DNA of 16,085 nt, taken from Acidobacteriaceae bacterium (GTDB taxonomy: Bacteria > Acidobacteriota > Terriglobia > Terriglobales > Acidobacteriaceae). Under the pieces are notes generated by a model, which was not told the DNA's origin, made no database searches, and saw nothing but the letters and a program-made list of their open reading frames with translations. The stretch spans positions 1-16,085 of the forward strand of contig JASHUF010000071.1 in assembly GCA_030040175.1 (NCBI GenBank), written 5' to 3'. This document shows positions 1-7,600 of the stretch, in pieces (the first letter of the stretch is position 1; every line of letters starts with the position of its first letter). The translations under genes were made by a program, and so were the position numbers.

Positions 1-496
1 GCCGCCGCCGGAGGCGATCAAGGAGATCGAAGCCGAAGTTGCGCTCAAGGAGAAGGTGTTTGCAGCGAGCGCGGCGGAGCCCTTGTGGAGCGGGGATTTT
101 CGCGCGCCCGTGCACGCGGCGCCGACCGACAGCTTCGGCACGCGGCGAACCTTCAACGGCAAGCTCGCCAGCGTGCATAAAGGGATGGACTTCCGCGCCG
201 GCGTGGGCACGCCGGTGCATGCAGGCAACTCGGGCGTGGTGGTGCTCGCGCGCAAGATGTATTACGAGGGCAACTGCGTGGTCCTCGATCATGGGCTGGG
301 GCTGTACACGATCTCGATGCATCTGAGCCGGATCGACGTGCACGAGGGCGAGCGCGTGGCCAAGGGGCAGCTCATTGGGTTGAGCGGAGCGACGGGCCGC
401 GTGACGGGACCGCATCTGCACTGGGCGGTGCGGTGGGAGAATGCGTATCTCGATCCGGCGAAGCTGCTGGAGATGGATTTGGGCGGGGTGCGGTGA
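1..496 (+). CDS. M23 (LytM-type) zinc metallopeptidase, 3' part
   Basis: This is the C-terminal part of a peptidoglycan endopeptidase-like protein; the frame is open to the left edge (first whole codon at 2), so the start is missing. Counting the GTG at 56 as residue 1, the LytM/M23 signature is complete: HKGMD (His41 and Asp45 as zinc ligands), GTPVHAGNSG at 51-60, the active-site His89 in SMHLS, and TGPHLHWAV at 117-125, where His120 is catalytic and His122 a zinc ligand. The order HxxxD, then HLS, then TGPHLH is typical of active M23 enzymes, which cut peptide cross-bridges in the cell wall. The acidic/lysine-rich lead-in (EAIKEIEAEVALKEK) could be a short linker or helix after a missing N-terminal domain. 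The gene is convergent with the next one, with only 6 nt between the stops. Family confident; substrate and localisation unknown because the N-terminus is absent. Confidence 0.93.
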   Translation, partial: PPPEAIKEIEAEVALKEKVFAASAAEPLWSGDFRAPVHAAPTDSFGTRRTFNGKLASVHKGMDFRAGVGTPVHAGNSGVVVLARKMYYEGNCVVLDHGLGLYTISMHLSRIDVHEGERVAKGQLIGLSGATGRVTGPHLHWAVRWENAYLDPAKLLEMDLGGVR

Positions 497-502
497 GGCG
501 GC

Positions 503-949
503 TCAGCTGCACGCGGTATAGGGCATCAGCATCATTAGCCGGAGAGGCACCTCCTGAATAGGAGGGCAGGCTACCTCTCCCGCCTGCCACTGCAAGGGTC
601 TCGCCGGATCGTAGTATTGCAGGTATACGGCGAATCGCAGCGGACCTGTCCCGCGTACGCAATCGAAGTCCCGTTCGATGAGCGTTTCGCCGTCAGCTGA
701 GAGCAGGCCTTCGTCATATCCGACGAGCATTCGTGTCTGATCGTCAGGAAACTCGAGGTTCATCTGCCCGAACCTGCTCATCTCGAAAGGCTCTTCTAAC
801 CCGTCGACAATCGCTTCAATCAAGACGAGCTTCTCGAAGTAATCTTTTGTGTAATCATCGTCCGCTGTTACGTTCCACTGCTCTTGCCACGCCTCTTTGC
901 TGATGGTAGGCCGATACACGCCGAGTACCCTGAGCTGCGGTTGAATCAT
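503..949 (-). CDS. Hypothetical protein, about 148 aa
   Basis: I do not recognise this protein. From the ATG at 949 it is 148 residues, rich in acidic and aromatic residues (EAWQEQWNVTADDDYTKDYF near the N-terminus), with no signal peptide, no membrane segment and no visible catalytic motif. The two cysteines in DCVRGTGP and EVACPP and a third near the C-terminus are not in a known pattern. The frame also allows a TTG start at 970 (155 aa); I prefer 949 because neither start has a Shine-Dalgarno site and a TATACT box ends 7 nt before this ATG. By eye its G+C is clearly lower than that of its neighbours (about half versus roughly two thirds), which hints at recent acquisition. It may be a small soluble accessory or immunity-type protein, but nothing in the sequence proves this. 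Coding status is supported by length and by avoidance of overlap with its convergent neighbour. Confidence 0.6.
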   Translation of the reverse strand: MIQPQLRVLGVYRPTISKEAWQEQWNVTADDDYTKDYFEKLVLIEAIVDGLEEPFEMSRFGQMNLEFPDDQTRMLVGYDEGLLSADGETLIERDFDCVRGTGPLRFAVYLQYYDPARPLQWQAGEVACPPIQEVPLRLMMLMPYTACS

Positions 950-956
950 GGCGAAT

Positions 957-962
957 AGTATA
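957..962 (-). promoter_or_regulatory. Candidate -10 box (TATACT) for a leaderless transcript
   Basis: Read on the minus strand, TATACT matches 5 of 6 bases of TATAAT and ends 7 nt before the ATG at 949. No Shine-Dalgarno site lies in between and no convincing -35 is visible. This spacing would place the transcription start at or next to the ATG. It is inference from position only. Confidence 0.3.
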
Positions 963-1073
963 GCGATCAATCATCCCAAAAAGAGGAGGATTGCCATTCG
1001 TTCAGAGCGAAACGGTGACTGAAGCCGGGCGGATGTGAGGCCTGAATGCGGTCGGTCTTCATGCACTTCCACC

Positions 1074-1213
1074 GCCCCTACGGGGCTGGAGACCCGTTGG
1101 GCTGCTATCCCAGGACTGCGTCCGCTAGCCCACCCCACGAACGAAGACCTGTTCGTGGGGACCCCGGTTCGCGGCCTTGTCCTGGGCTAACTTCGATCGT
1201 CCCTACGGGACGA
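1074..1213. repeat. Hairpin-rich intergenic repeat element
   Basis: The 250-nt gap between the hydrolase stop and the small hypothetical gene holds a compact set of inverted repeats. GCCCCTACGGGGC (1074-1086) and CGTCCC-TAC-GGGACG (within 1197-1213) are two outer hairpins sharing the core CCCTACGGG. Inside them, CCCAGGAC (1109-1116) pairs with GTCCTGGG (1179-1186). Innermost, CCCCACGAAC (1133-1142) pairs perfectly with GTTCGTGGGG (1151-1160) across an 8-nt loop. The whole could fold as a nested stem with two flanking hairpins. Elements with this CCCTACGGG core are, from memory, dispersed between genes in acidobacterial genomes. No open reading frame in it looks real. It could also help end transcription of the hydrolase gene just upstream. 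Confidence 0.7.
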
Positions 1214-1219
1214 CGCGCG

Positions 1220-2503
1220 CTAGCGCGAGAGCGCTTCCTCTTCTACTTTGTCCGGGTGAGCCGCGGACGACTGAGCGCCGGCGGCTTTTTCGCGGCGCAG
1301 CTCCTTATACGCGCGGTGGACGAACCAGCCGATGTGCCAGCCATCGAGGTATTTGTAGGGGAACTCGCCGGTGGTGTAGTGGCCGCAGGGCAGCACGCGC
1401 GGCGTGAAGCGAACGCCGTTGCTGCGGAAGGCTTCGACGGCCTGGAGAGAATACTCCTTGGGAAAAGTCAGGTCGTAGTCGGCGTAGATAAGAAGAACGT
1501 TCTTGCCGGCGGCGTGGCCGTCGGGGCCGAGAAATTTCTCGAAGTAGCTGACCGGGCTGATCGAAGACCAGAGGGCGCAGAGGCGCGGCTGGGTGAGGCC
1601 GGCCTGCTCCAGCGCCTGGCGAATGTGGCGGGTGCTCTGGCCGGACCAGACCACGTCGCCAAACGCAGTGGACGCGTGGTTGAAGGCGTTCACGCGCAGG
1701 CGCGCGTCGTGGGCGCTGGCCAGGAAGGCGTAGCACGAGCCGAGGCTGGTGCCGAGGATGCCGAAGTGCTGGTAGCCCTGGTCCGCGAGCCAGTCGAGGC
1801 AGCAGCGGATATCGACCACGGCCTGGCGGCAGGCGGCGATGGTGCGGCCGATGTTGGCGCTGACGGCGAAGTCGGCGCGCTCCAGCTCGGCGGGGCGGCG
1901 GATGTCGTGGTAAGGCTTGGAGAGGCGCAGCGCGGAGACGCCCATGCGGTTGAAGAGCGCGCAGAGGGCGTTGTGGCTGAAGGCGTCGGCGTTCCACTGC
2001 GGCAACACGACGATGGCCTGCTTGGGGCGCGCGGGGTCTTTATGCGCGGGCGCGGGAAACCAGCGCGCGTTGACGAGGTCGTTTTCCGGGTAAGGCGAGC
2101 GCGCGGGCGAGGTGAAGCGGAGAAACTGCGCCTTTCGCGCCTGGCCGTCGGCGATCTGCCGGCGGAGGGCGGCGTCGTGCGCGAGGGTCTCCGGCCGCAC
2201 GTTGGTGGGAAAGAGCTCGGGGTAGCGCTCTTCGAGGCGGAAATCCGTGGGGCGCTTGTAGCCGAAGAAGACGCTGCTTTGGGCCACGAGGAGCCGGCTG
2301 ATGCGGACCATGGCGGCCTCAGCTGCTGCGGGGTCGCGCTCAACGCCGTCGACGGGAAGGGCCGAGGCTAAGCCGTGCTCGGTGAGAAACGGCGCCAGCC
2401 AATCAAGACCCCATTCGAGCGGCCGCACCACGCGATTTTCATCGCGCGTGGTGAGGCGCGTCTCCCAGTCGACCATGCGGCGCGCGTACCAGTCCCGGAT
2501 CAT
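1220..2503 (-). CDS. Alpha/beta hydrolase (Abhydrolase_10/ABHD18-like)
   Basis: A 427-residue serine hydrolase without signal peptide, so probably cytoplasmic. The fold is shown by a strand-plus-loop QAIVVLPQWNAD (162-173), the nucleophile elbow GTSLGS with Ser253, an acid after a late strand in LLIYADYDLTFP (Asp342 or Asp344), and His375 in PCGHYTTGEFPY; all three triad members are in the expected order. Conserved-looking blocks RLSKPYHDIRRPAELERADF (193-212) and FNHASTAFGDVVWSGQSTRH (274-293) flank the elbow. The layout resembles the Abhydrolase_10 (ABHD18-like) group rather than classical esterases or PHA depolymerases, but I cannot confirm this by search; the substrate is unknown. The ATG at 2503 follows the stop of the VKOR-family gene by 3 nt, so the two are probably co-transcribed and translationally coupled, which also explains the lack of an independent Shine-Dalgarno site. 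The C-terminus (about 405-427) is a charged, probably disordered tail. Confidence 0.85.
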   Translation of the reverse strand: MIRDWYARRMVDWETRLTTRDENRVVRPLEWGLDWLAPFLTEHGLASALPVDGVERDPAAAEAAMVRISRLLVAQSSVFFGYKRPTDFRLEERYPELFPTNVRPETLAHDAALRRQIADGQARKAQFLRFTSPARSPYPENDLVNARWFPAPAHKDPARPKQAIVVLPQWNADAFSHNALCALFNRMGVSALRLSKPYHDIRRPAELERADFAVSANIGRTIAACRQAVVDIRCCLDWLADQGYQHFGILGTSLGSCYAFLASAHDARLRVNAFNHASTAFGDVVWSGQSTRHIRQALEQAGLTQPRLCALWSSISPVSYFEKFLGPDGHAAGKNVLLIYADYDLTFPKEYSLQAVEAFRSNGVRFTPRVLPCGHYTTGEFPYKYLDGWHIGWFVHRAYKELRREKAAGAQSSAAHPDKVEEEALSR

Positions 2504-2506
2504 GGC

Positions 2507-2926
2507 TCAGGCCTGCGGACGGGCGCGCCGGAGGGCTAGATACTCCGCGGTGAACCAGCCGAGGCTGATGAGCAGGAGAAGGGCAATGATGCCCTGCGAG
2601 AGAACGCAATAAAGACACCAGACTTCAAGAACGAATTTCTCGATCAGGGTGAGGCAGAGAGAGAGGTCGAAGCCCACCGAGGCAGTGAGGAGCAGCAGGA
2701 ATTTGCGGCGGGCGAAAGCCAATGCGCCGGTCAGCAGATAGCCGGCGATGCCGATGGCCGCGACAGGGACGCCGTGAATCACGGAAAAGGGGCTGTGATT
2801 GACGATGCCGCAGTCCCAGTGCTCGTTGATGGAGCAGGGCTCAGTGCCGGTGTCGTAGTGAACCTTGAGCGCAAGGGAAGCGTCCACGACACCGAGCAGG
2901 GCGACGAGAAGGATAAGGTAACGCAT
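2507..2926 (-). CDS. Vitamin K epoxide reductase (VKOR) family membrane protein
   Basis: A 139-residue polytopic membrane protein with about four hydrophobic helices (near 1-20, 52-72, 77-95 and 105-127). It has the hallmarks of bacterial VKOR: loop cysteines Cys31 and Cys39, Ser45 in NHSPFS, the HGVPVAAIGIAGY segment (51-63), and the redox motif Cys104-Leu-Tyr-Cys107 at the start of the last helix. Bacterial VKOR homologues pass electrons from a periplasmic thioredoxin-like or DsbA-like protein to quinones and so drive disulfide-bond formation, replacing DsbB. Many homologues carry a fused thioredoxin domain; this one does not, so it needs a separate partner that is not in this window. It is the first gene of a two-gene unit with the hydrolase. 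There is no Shine-Dalgarno site; a TAAAAT box lies 9 nt before the ATG. Family assignment is firm; the exact quinone and partner are not known. Confidence 0.92.
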   Translation of the reverse strand: MRYLILLVALLGVVDASLALKVHYDTGTEPCSINEHWDCGIVNHSPFSVIHGVPVAAIGIAGYLLTGALAFARRKFLLLLTASVGFDLSLCLTLIEKFVLEVWCLYCVLSQGIIALLLLISLGWFTAEYLALRRARPQA

Positions 2927-2935
2927 GACGCAACG

Positions 2936-2941
2936 ATTTTA
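2936..2941 (-). promoter_or_regulatory. Candidate -10 box (TAAAAT) for the VKOR-hydrolase unit
   Basis: On the minus strand TAAAAT (5 of 6 to TATAAT) ends 9 nt before the ATG at 2926. There is no Shine-Dalgarno site between box and start and no clear -35, which fits a leaderless or very short leader transcript. Position-based inference only. Confidence 0.35.
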
Positions 2942-3013
2942 TCGGATGCGGGGAGGAGTTGGCGCGCCCCCCACGCCTTGCGTAGTGGTTCAGTTCGAAA
3001 GAACCATCTCTCC

Positions 3014-3070
3014 GGGGTTAAAGCCCGCATTTATTTTGGCCCTTGCCGGCAGGGCTGAAGCCGTGCCCTT
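3014..3070 (+). repeat. REP-like palindromic element, copy A
   Basis: The gap between the VKOR-family gene and nadD holds GGGGTTAAAGCCCGC (3014-3028) and, about 22 nt on, AGGGCTGAAGCCGTGCCCTT (3051-3070). The second part can fold on itself (AGGGC with GCCCT, or GGCT with AGCC). The 18-mer GGCTGAAGCCGTGCCCTT at 3053-3070 recurs exactly at 9855-9872 in the same orientation, again preceded by a GGGTTAAA-CCCGC half. Two copies with the same two-part design and no coding content mark a dispersed non-coding repeat. Confidence 0.75.
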
Positions 3071-3164
3071 TCAAAGCAAATTCAAACCGGCTCACTACCG
3101 CGCCGCGGCTGCATTGCGCGCCCGGCGCGTCAGCAACCGTTTTCTTCGCTGCTAGGATGGACCC

Positions 3165-3905
3165 ATGAGCGAGACACCGGGCGGAGGGCGCGCGCGGCGC
3201 GCGGCGTTTTTTGGGGGCAGTTTTGACCCGCCGCACTTGGGGCACCTGGCCGTGGCGCGTGCGGCGCGGACGGCGCTCGCGCTCGATACAGTGCTGTTTG
3301 CGCCGGTAGGCACGCAGCCGCTGAAGGGGCAGCGCGGGACGGCGGCGTTTGAAGACCGGCTGGCGATGACGCGGCTGGCGATCGCCGGGGAGCCGGGATT
3401 CGAGGTTTCGCTGGCCGATGCGCCCAACGCGGCGGGAACCCCGAATTACAGCCTGGAGACGCTCGAGCGCGTGCGTGCGGAGCTGGGCGCCGCGTGCCGA
3501 CTGTTTTTCCTCGTGGGCGCAGACGCTTTTTTCGGGTTGCGGCAGTGGCACCGCGCGGAGGAGATTCCCTTTGCGGCGGAGATCGTTGTAGCTTCCAGGC
3601 CGGGTCGGCCGGTGGACGATCTGAAGGCAGCGCTGCCCCAGGGCTTGACGCTTGCGCCGTGGCCGGAGGGCGATGCGGTGCGCGGCGGCGTGGTGGTGCG
3701 CGGGTTCCGCGTGAAAAATCGGAATGGCGACACCGCAGCGCTCTATCTGCTGCCGGGGCTCGAGGTTGCGATCAGCGCATCGGCGATCCGGGAGCGGCTC
3801 GGGATTCTTGCGCGAAGCGGCGCGGCGAGGCAGGAGAGCGCGGCGCGGGAGTGGCTGCCGGAGGCGGTCGCCGCGTATGTGCGCGCGCACGGGCTTTACC
3901 GGTGA
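3165..3905 (+). CDS. nadD: Nicotinate-nucleotide adenylyltransferase
   Basis: NadD transfers AMP from ATP to nicotinate mononucleotide, making deamido-NAD in cytoplasmic NAD synthesis. The 246-residue protein has the nucleotidyltransferase signature GGSFDPPHLGH (17-27, with the two His of the HxGH-type motif), PLKGQ (52-56) for substrate contact, NYSLETLE (94-101), GADAFFGLRQWHRAEEI (118-134), and the C-terminal ISASAIRE (203-210), the family's ISST-type motif. The length is slightly above the usual 190-220, due to a short N-terminal arginine-rich lead and an insert near 160-192 with two beta-like stretches. The ATG at 3165 has AGGA 7 nt upstream (3154-3157); the nearby ATG at 3157 is out of frame. 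It is followed by rsfS after 72 nt, the usual order in bacteria, so the two are likely co-transcribed. Confidence 0.96.
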   Translation: MSETPGGGRARRAAFFGGSFDPPHLGHLAVARAARTALALDTVLFAPVGTQPLKGQRGTAAFEDRLAMTRLAIAGEPGFEVSLADAPNAAGTPNYSLETLERVRAELGAACRLFFLVGADAFFGLRQWHRAEEIPFAAEIVVASRPGRPVDDLKAALPQGLTLAPWPEGDAVRGGVVVRGFRVKNRNGDTAALYLLPGLEVAISASAIRERLGILARSGAARQESAAREWLPEAVAAYVRAHGLYR

Positions 3906-3942
3906 TTTCCCTCCGCGGCGCCGGAGGCGATACGATCAACTC

Positions 3943-3969
3943 TTGGAGAGTTTGGCTTTGGAGAGTTTG
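3943..3969 (+). repeat. Two tandem 15-bp units before rsfS
   Basis: The 12-mer TTGGAGAGTTTG occurs at 3943-3954 and again at 3958-3969, a period of 15 bp, directly upstream of the rsfS ATG at 3978. Each copy contains GGAGA, but the nearer one is about 14 nt from the start, farther than an ideal Shine-Dalgarno site. It is probably a small local duplication; a role in rsfS translation is possible but not shown. Confidence 0.6.
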
Positions 3970-3977
3970 CCGGACGC

Positions 3978-4532
3978 ATGAAGACCATTCCAGCGCAACC
4001 ACTATCGCGCGTCGCACCCGGGACGCGCAGACTGGTGCAGGCCGCGGCTCAAGTCTGCGAGGAGAAAAAGGGACAGGACACGCGGATTCTGGAGCTCGAT
4101 CCGGTGGACTCGGGCCTGGCGGATTTCTTTCTCGTCACTTCGGCCCTGAACGACCGCCAGGCGATTGCGATTGCCGACGAGATCGAGCTCAAGCTCAAGC
4201 GCGGCTTCGGCACGCCGGCGCAATCGGTGGAGGGGCGGCGGCTGGGCGAGTGGATTCTGCTGGACTACATGGACTTTGTGGTGCATGTGTTTCTGGCCGA
4301 GCGGCGGGCGTTTTACGACATCGAGAGATTGCGCAAATCGGCGCGGCCGCTCACGCCGGCGGAGTTCGATGAAGAGCTGAAGACGGCGCTCAAAAAGAAG
4401 ACGCGCTCGATGCGGAAGAATGCAGCGAAATCGGCGCGGAGCGCGGCGGCGCGTGCGGCAGGAAAAGAATCCGCGGGCAAAAGATCCCGGGCAAAGAAAG
4501 CCGCCACGAAGAAAAGCACCAGAAAATATTAG
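3978..4532 (+). CDS. rsfS: Ribosomal silencing factor RsfS
   Basis: RsfS binds ribosomal protein uL14 on the large subunit and blocks subunit joining when nutrients are short. In this 184-residue protein the family domain spans roughly 16-125: DTRILELDPVDSGLADFFLV (34-53), the DRQAIAIADEIE helix (59-70), VEGRRLGEWILLDYMDFVVH (84-103) and VFLAERRAFYDIERL (104-118). The last two blocks are diagnostic. Unusually, about 47 residues follow (138-184) that are almost only Lys, Arg, Ala and Ser, with 12 Lys and 7 Arg and a single acidic residue; typical family members end near residue 105-130. The tail looks disordered and could bind RNA or be a low-complexity extension. It lies 72 nt after nadD on the same strand and ends just before a bidirectional terminator. 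Confidence 0.95.
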   Translation: MKTIPAQPLSRVAPGTRRLVQAAAQVCEEKKGQDTRILELDPVDSGLADFFLVTSALNDRQAIAIADEIELKLKRGFGTPAQSVEGRRLGEWILLDYMDFVVHVFLAERRAFYDIERLRKSARPLTPAEFDEELKTALKKKTRSMRKNAAKSARSAAARAAGKESAGKRSRAKKAATKKSTRKY

Positions 4533-4555
4533 ATGGAATACGCTGTGAAAGCGCA

Positions 4556-4580
4556 AAGGGCGTCCGCGAGGGACGCCCTT
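4556..4580. terminator. Bidirectional hairpin terminator between rsfS and receptor 1
   Basis: AAGGGCGTCC (4556-4565) and GGACGCCCTT (4571-4580) form a perfect 10-bp stem with a 5-nt loop in the 73-nt gap between two convergent stop codons (4532 and 4606). The stem is flanked by short A or T stretches rather than long T runs, so it is a plausible but not textbook intrinsic terminator serving both genes. Confidence 0.75.
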
Positions 4581-4605
4581 CGGGTTGACTGCGCATTCTT
4601 TGTTG

Positions 4606-7600
4606 CTAGAAAGTAACGTGCGCGCTCAGCTCGACATTCCGGTCGCCGAAGCCGGCGTAGTACGCGCCGCCGCCACCGCCGGTTACGCCGATAACACTGC
4701 TCGAATTGGGGTCCACACCGTAATAATGGGTGAGAAACTGGCCGGTTACATAATCGTCTTCAACATTGGGATCGGGAACACCGTAGAAGGCCCGGTTCAT
4801 GAGGTTGAAGACGTTCATTGTAAGTTGCATGTCCACGCGTTCCGTTAACTTCACATGCTTCCCAATTGAGGCATCCAAATTATTCCAGCTATCGCCGCGG
4901 AGAATGTTGCGCCCGACGCCGGGGAAGGGATTGCCCGCCGCGAGAGCAGCGTATTGGTTATTCCAGGTCCAGTGCTCGGTGCTGGGATTAACGGCAGCGC
5001 CGGTGGCGTAATCGACATAGCCGCCGGGTCCGAGGTTGATGCCGACGGTGCCCAACGGCGCCTTGGCATTCTGCAATATCGGACGGCAAGGATTTCCGAA
5101 GTTGAGGGCGAAATACAGATCGCAGTTGCTGTATTCCGCCATGGTGGTATTAATTACGGGCGCCGGAGGCGTCTTGGCATTGCAATCGTTGACGGTGCAG
5201 ATGTACGCCAGCACATTGGGAGACCCCACCACGGGCGCATTCTGGATCGGGTTGAACGGTTGGCCGCTGTTGAACTGATAGAAGTTGTTGAGGAAGTAGC
5301 CGCCCAAGATCCGGCCCAGCAAATTGTGCTGCTCCTTGAACCAAGGTTCGTTGTAGGTCAACTGGATGCCCCACGCATTGGTATAGGAGTTGCCGTCCAC
5401 GCCGCGCTCACCCTCATCGATGCTGAGCGGATTCTGCGCATAGGCACTGGTGGTGCCGCCACTGCCGGTGGAGAAGATTTCGCTGGCGTTGCTGATTCCC
5501 CGGCTCCATGTATACCCGGCGGTGCCCGTCCAGTTGTGGAAGTTTCGCACCGTGACGCTGGTTTGCAGGGCGTTGTAGAGAAGAAACGCCGTGTTGCCGG
5601 TTTCCGTCACCGCGTTGTAATTGCAATTCGGCCGGCCGACCGCGGCCGTGTTGAGGGGATTGGTCGGGGTTGTACACGCGGTCAGCCCGGAGCCGTAATT
5701 CGGGAAAGTGTTCTGGACGACCCCAATTTCGGGATTCGCGTTGTACTGCTGAAAGTTGTCGAAGGTGTGGTTGCCCACATAGCGCACCTCGGCAACGGCA
5801 GACGGAGCAACCTGATACTGGATACCCAACGAATAGATCTCGGCCATGGGGTTGCGGAGGTTGTTGGGAACGGTGGTAATCGGGTTCAGGCGCGGATCGC
5901 CGCCCGTGGGCAGCAAGTTGTTGGTTTTGGCGAACGGCTGCACGGTTGCGTACGACCAGCCGCCGTTGGGTTCGCAGTTGTTCACGGCAACTTCGGCTGC
6001 CTCTGCCGCGTCGGCGTTCGAAACGCAATAAACCAGTCCCGCGTTGATGACCGGAGCCGATTGGGCAATGTTCAGGAAGATGTTGTAAAAGACCGGATCG
6101 GCCAGAAGATCGAACCCTGCGTGCACCACCATCTTGGGAACGTTGGGCGGCGTATAGGCAATGCCAATGCGCGGCTCGACGTTGCGAAAATCCGAATTGA
6201 CCGACGGGAAGGTGGTGGCCGAAAGGGGAAGGCTCTTGCTCCAATAGGCGTCGGGACCCTCCTGCTGCGCCACGCTCTGCTGATGGATCAGGTTGGCGCT
6301 CTGGCCGAAGTACTCGTAGCGCAGGCCCAGGTTCACGGTCATATTGGCAGTTACCTTGAAGTTGTCCTGGACGTAGAACGAAGTATCCTTTTCCCGGAAG
6401 GGGATGGTCGAATTGCCTTCGGAAAGCGCGAGCGTGCCGATCCCCTGCAGCATATCGGTGAAGCCATTGGTGAGCTGCGCCTGTTCAGTGGTGGAGGTCA
6501 CGCTAGTCGGAATGTAGGGTGAAATGGTGATGTTGGGAGTGAAATTGAAGGTGCCGGTGATGTTCGGCAGACCTTCCCAGGGTGAGTCCTGGTAGTCGTA
6601 TTCCATGCCGAAAAGGATCGTATGCCGTCCGTGGGTCCACTGCGCGTTATCCTGCACCTGGTTTACCCGGACGAAGCGGCCCTGGGGAAGGCTGGCCTGG
6701 CCGAAGACCGAGCCGAAGCCGTAGCCAAATCCCGCTCCGCTTCCGCCAATCGTGACAAAGGAGGAGCACGTTGACAGCGAGCTGAAGGTGCAGCTGGAAA
6801 TTCCTCCCTCCTGGAACCCGATCTTGGCCTGCTGGAAGGCATAGCGCGCCTGGTTCGTCATGTTGGTGGTAAAGCTATGCGTCCAGTCGCCGCCCACTTC
6901 GTGCGTGATGCCCGTAACCACGGAGTAACCGCCGGAGGCAATGCCGGTGGGGAAGAAAAGGTACCAGGCTGGAGTCCAGGGGTTGTTCTGATAAACATAG
7001 CGCACGTAGAAGCGGTCTTTTGAAGTCGCCTGAAAATCCAAGCGTCCCAATTCTTCCTGGTCCAGCACTTGCTCGGGTACGGACCGGCTAACGCCGCCCA
7101 TTTCAATGTTCTGGACGGTGTTGCCGTCGGTCACGGCAACGCTGCAACTGCCGTTGGCGTTCAGCGTGCCCACGGCCGCGCAGGCAGTCCCGTTGACGGT
7201 GGACGAAAGAATGGCTTGAGGATTGCCGTTCTTGATGGAGTAAGGGCCATCGTCCACCATGGCGGTAACCGCGGGATTGCTGGCATAGTCCGATTGCAAT
7301 TGGCTGAGTCCGTTCGCATCGGGGAAGAGCGCCCCGCTCGTGGTTGTGGGCGGGCTGGTCTGATATTCATGCGCCCAGAAGGTGCTGCCAAAGAGCCAGA
7401 GTTTATTCCTTAATGCGGGCCCGCCCAGCGTGCCGCCCCACCGATTCTCAACAAAGCGGGCGACCTTGATCAAGCCGCACCCGTTGGCGGCGGCGTATGC
7501 GGCGTCTGATCCGGGAGGGCAATTGCCGAACTGCGGATCTTTGTCGGCTTGCGTGAGCGACGATCCCCAGGATCCCAGGTAATATTCAAACGCCGTGCCG

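Noticed and set aside
1046..2371. Long plus-strand open frame (441 codons) opposite the hydrolase
   Set aside because: It is antisense to a hydrolase with a full catalytic triad, begins inside the repeat element and has low-complexity Val/Ala/Gly-rich composition typical of shadow frames in GC-rich DNA.
3018..3890. Minus-strand open frame (290 codons) opposite nadD
   Set aside because: Arg/Pro-rich shadow of nadD; nadD has every family motif.
4954..6522. Plus-strand open frame (522 codons) opposite receptor 1
   Set aside because: It is antisense to well-matched receptor barrel sequence, with no ribosome site or recognisable domain; it follows from codon bias of the real gene.
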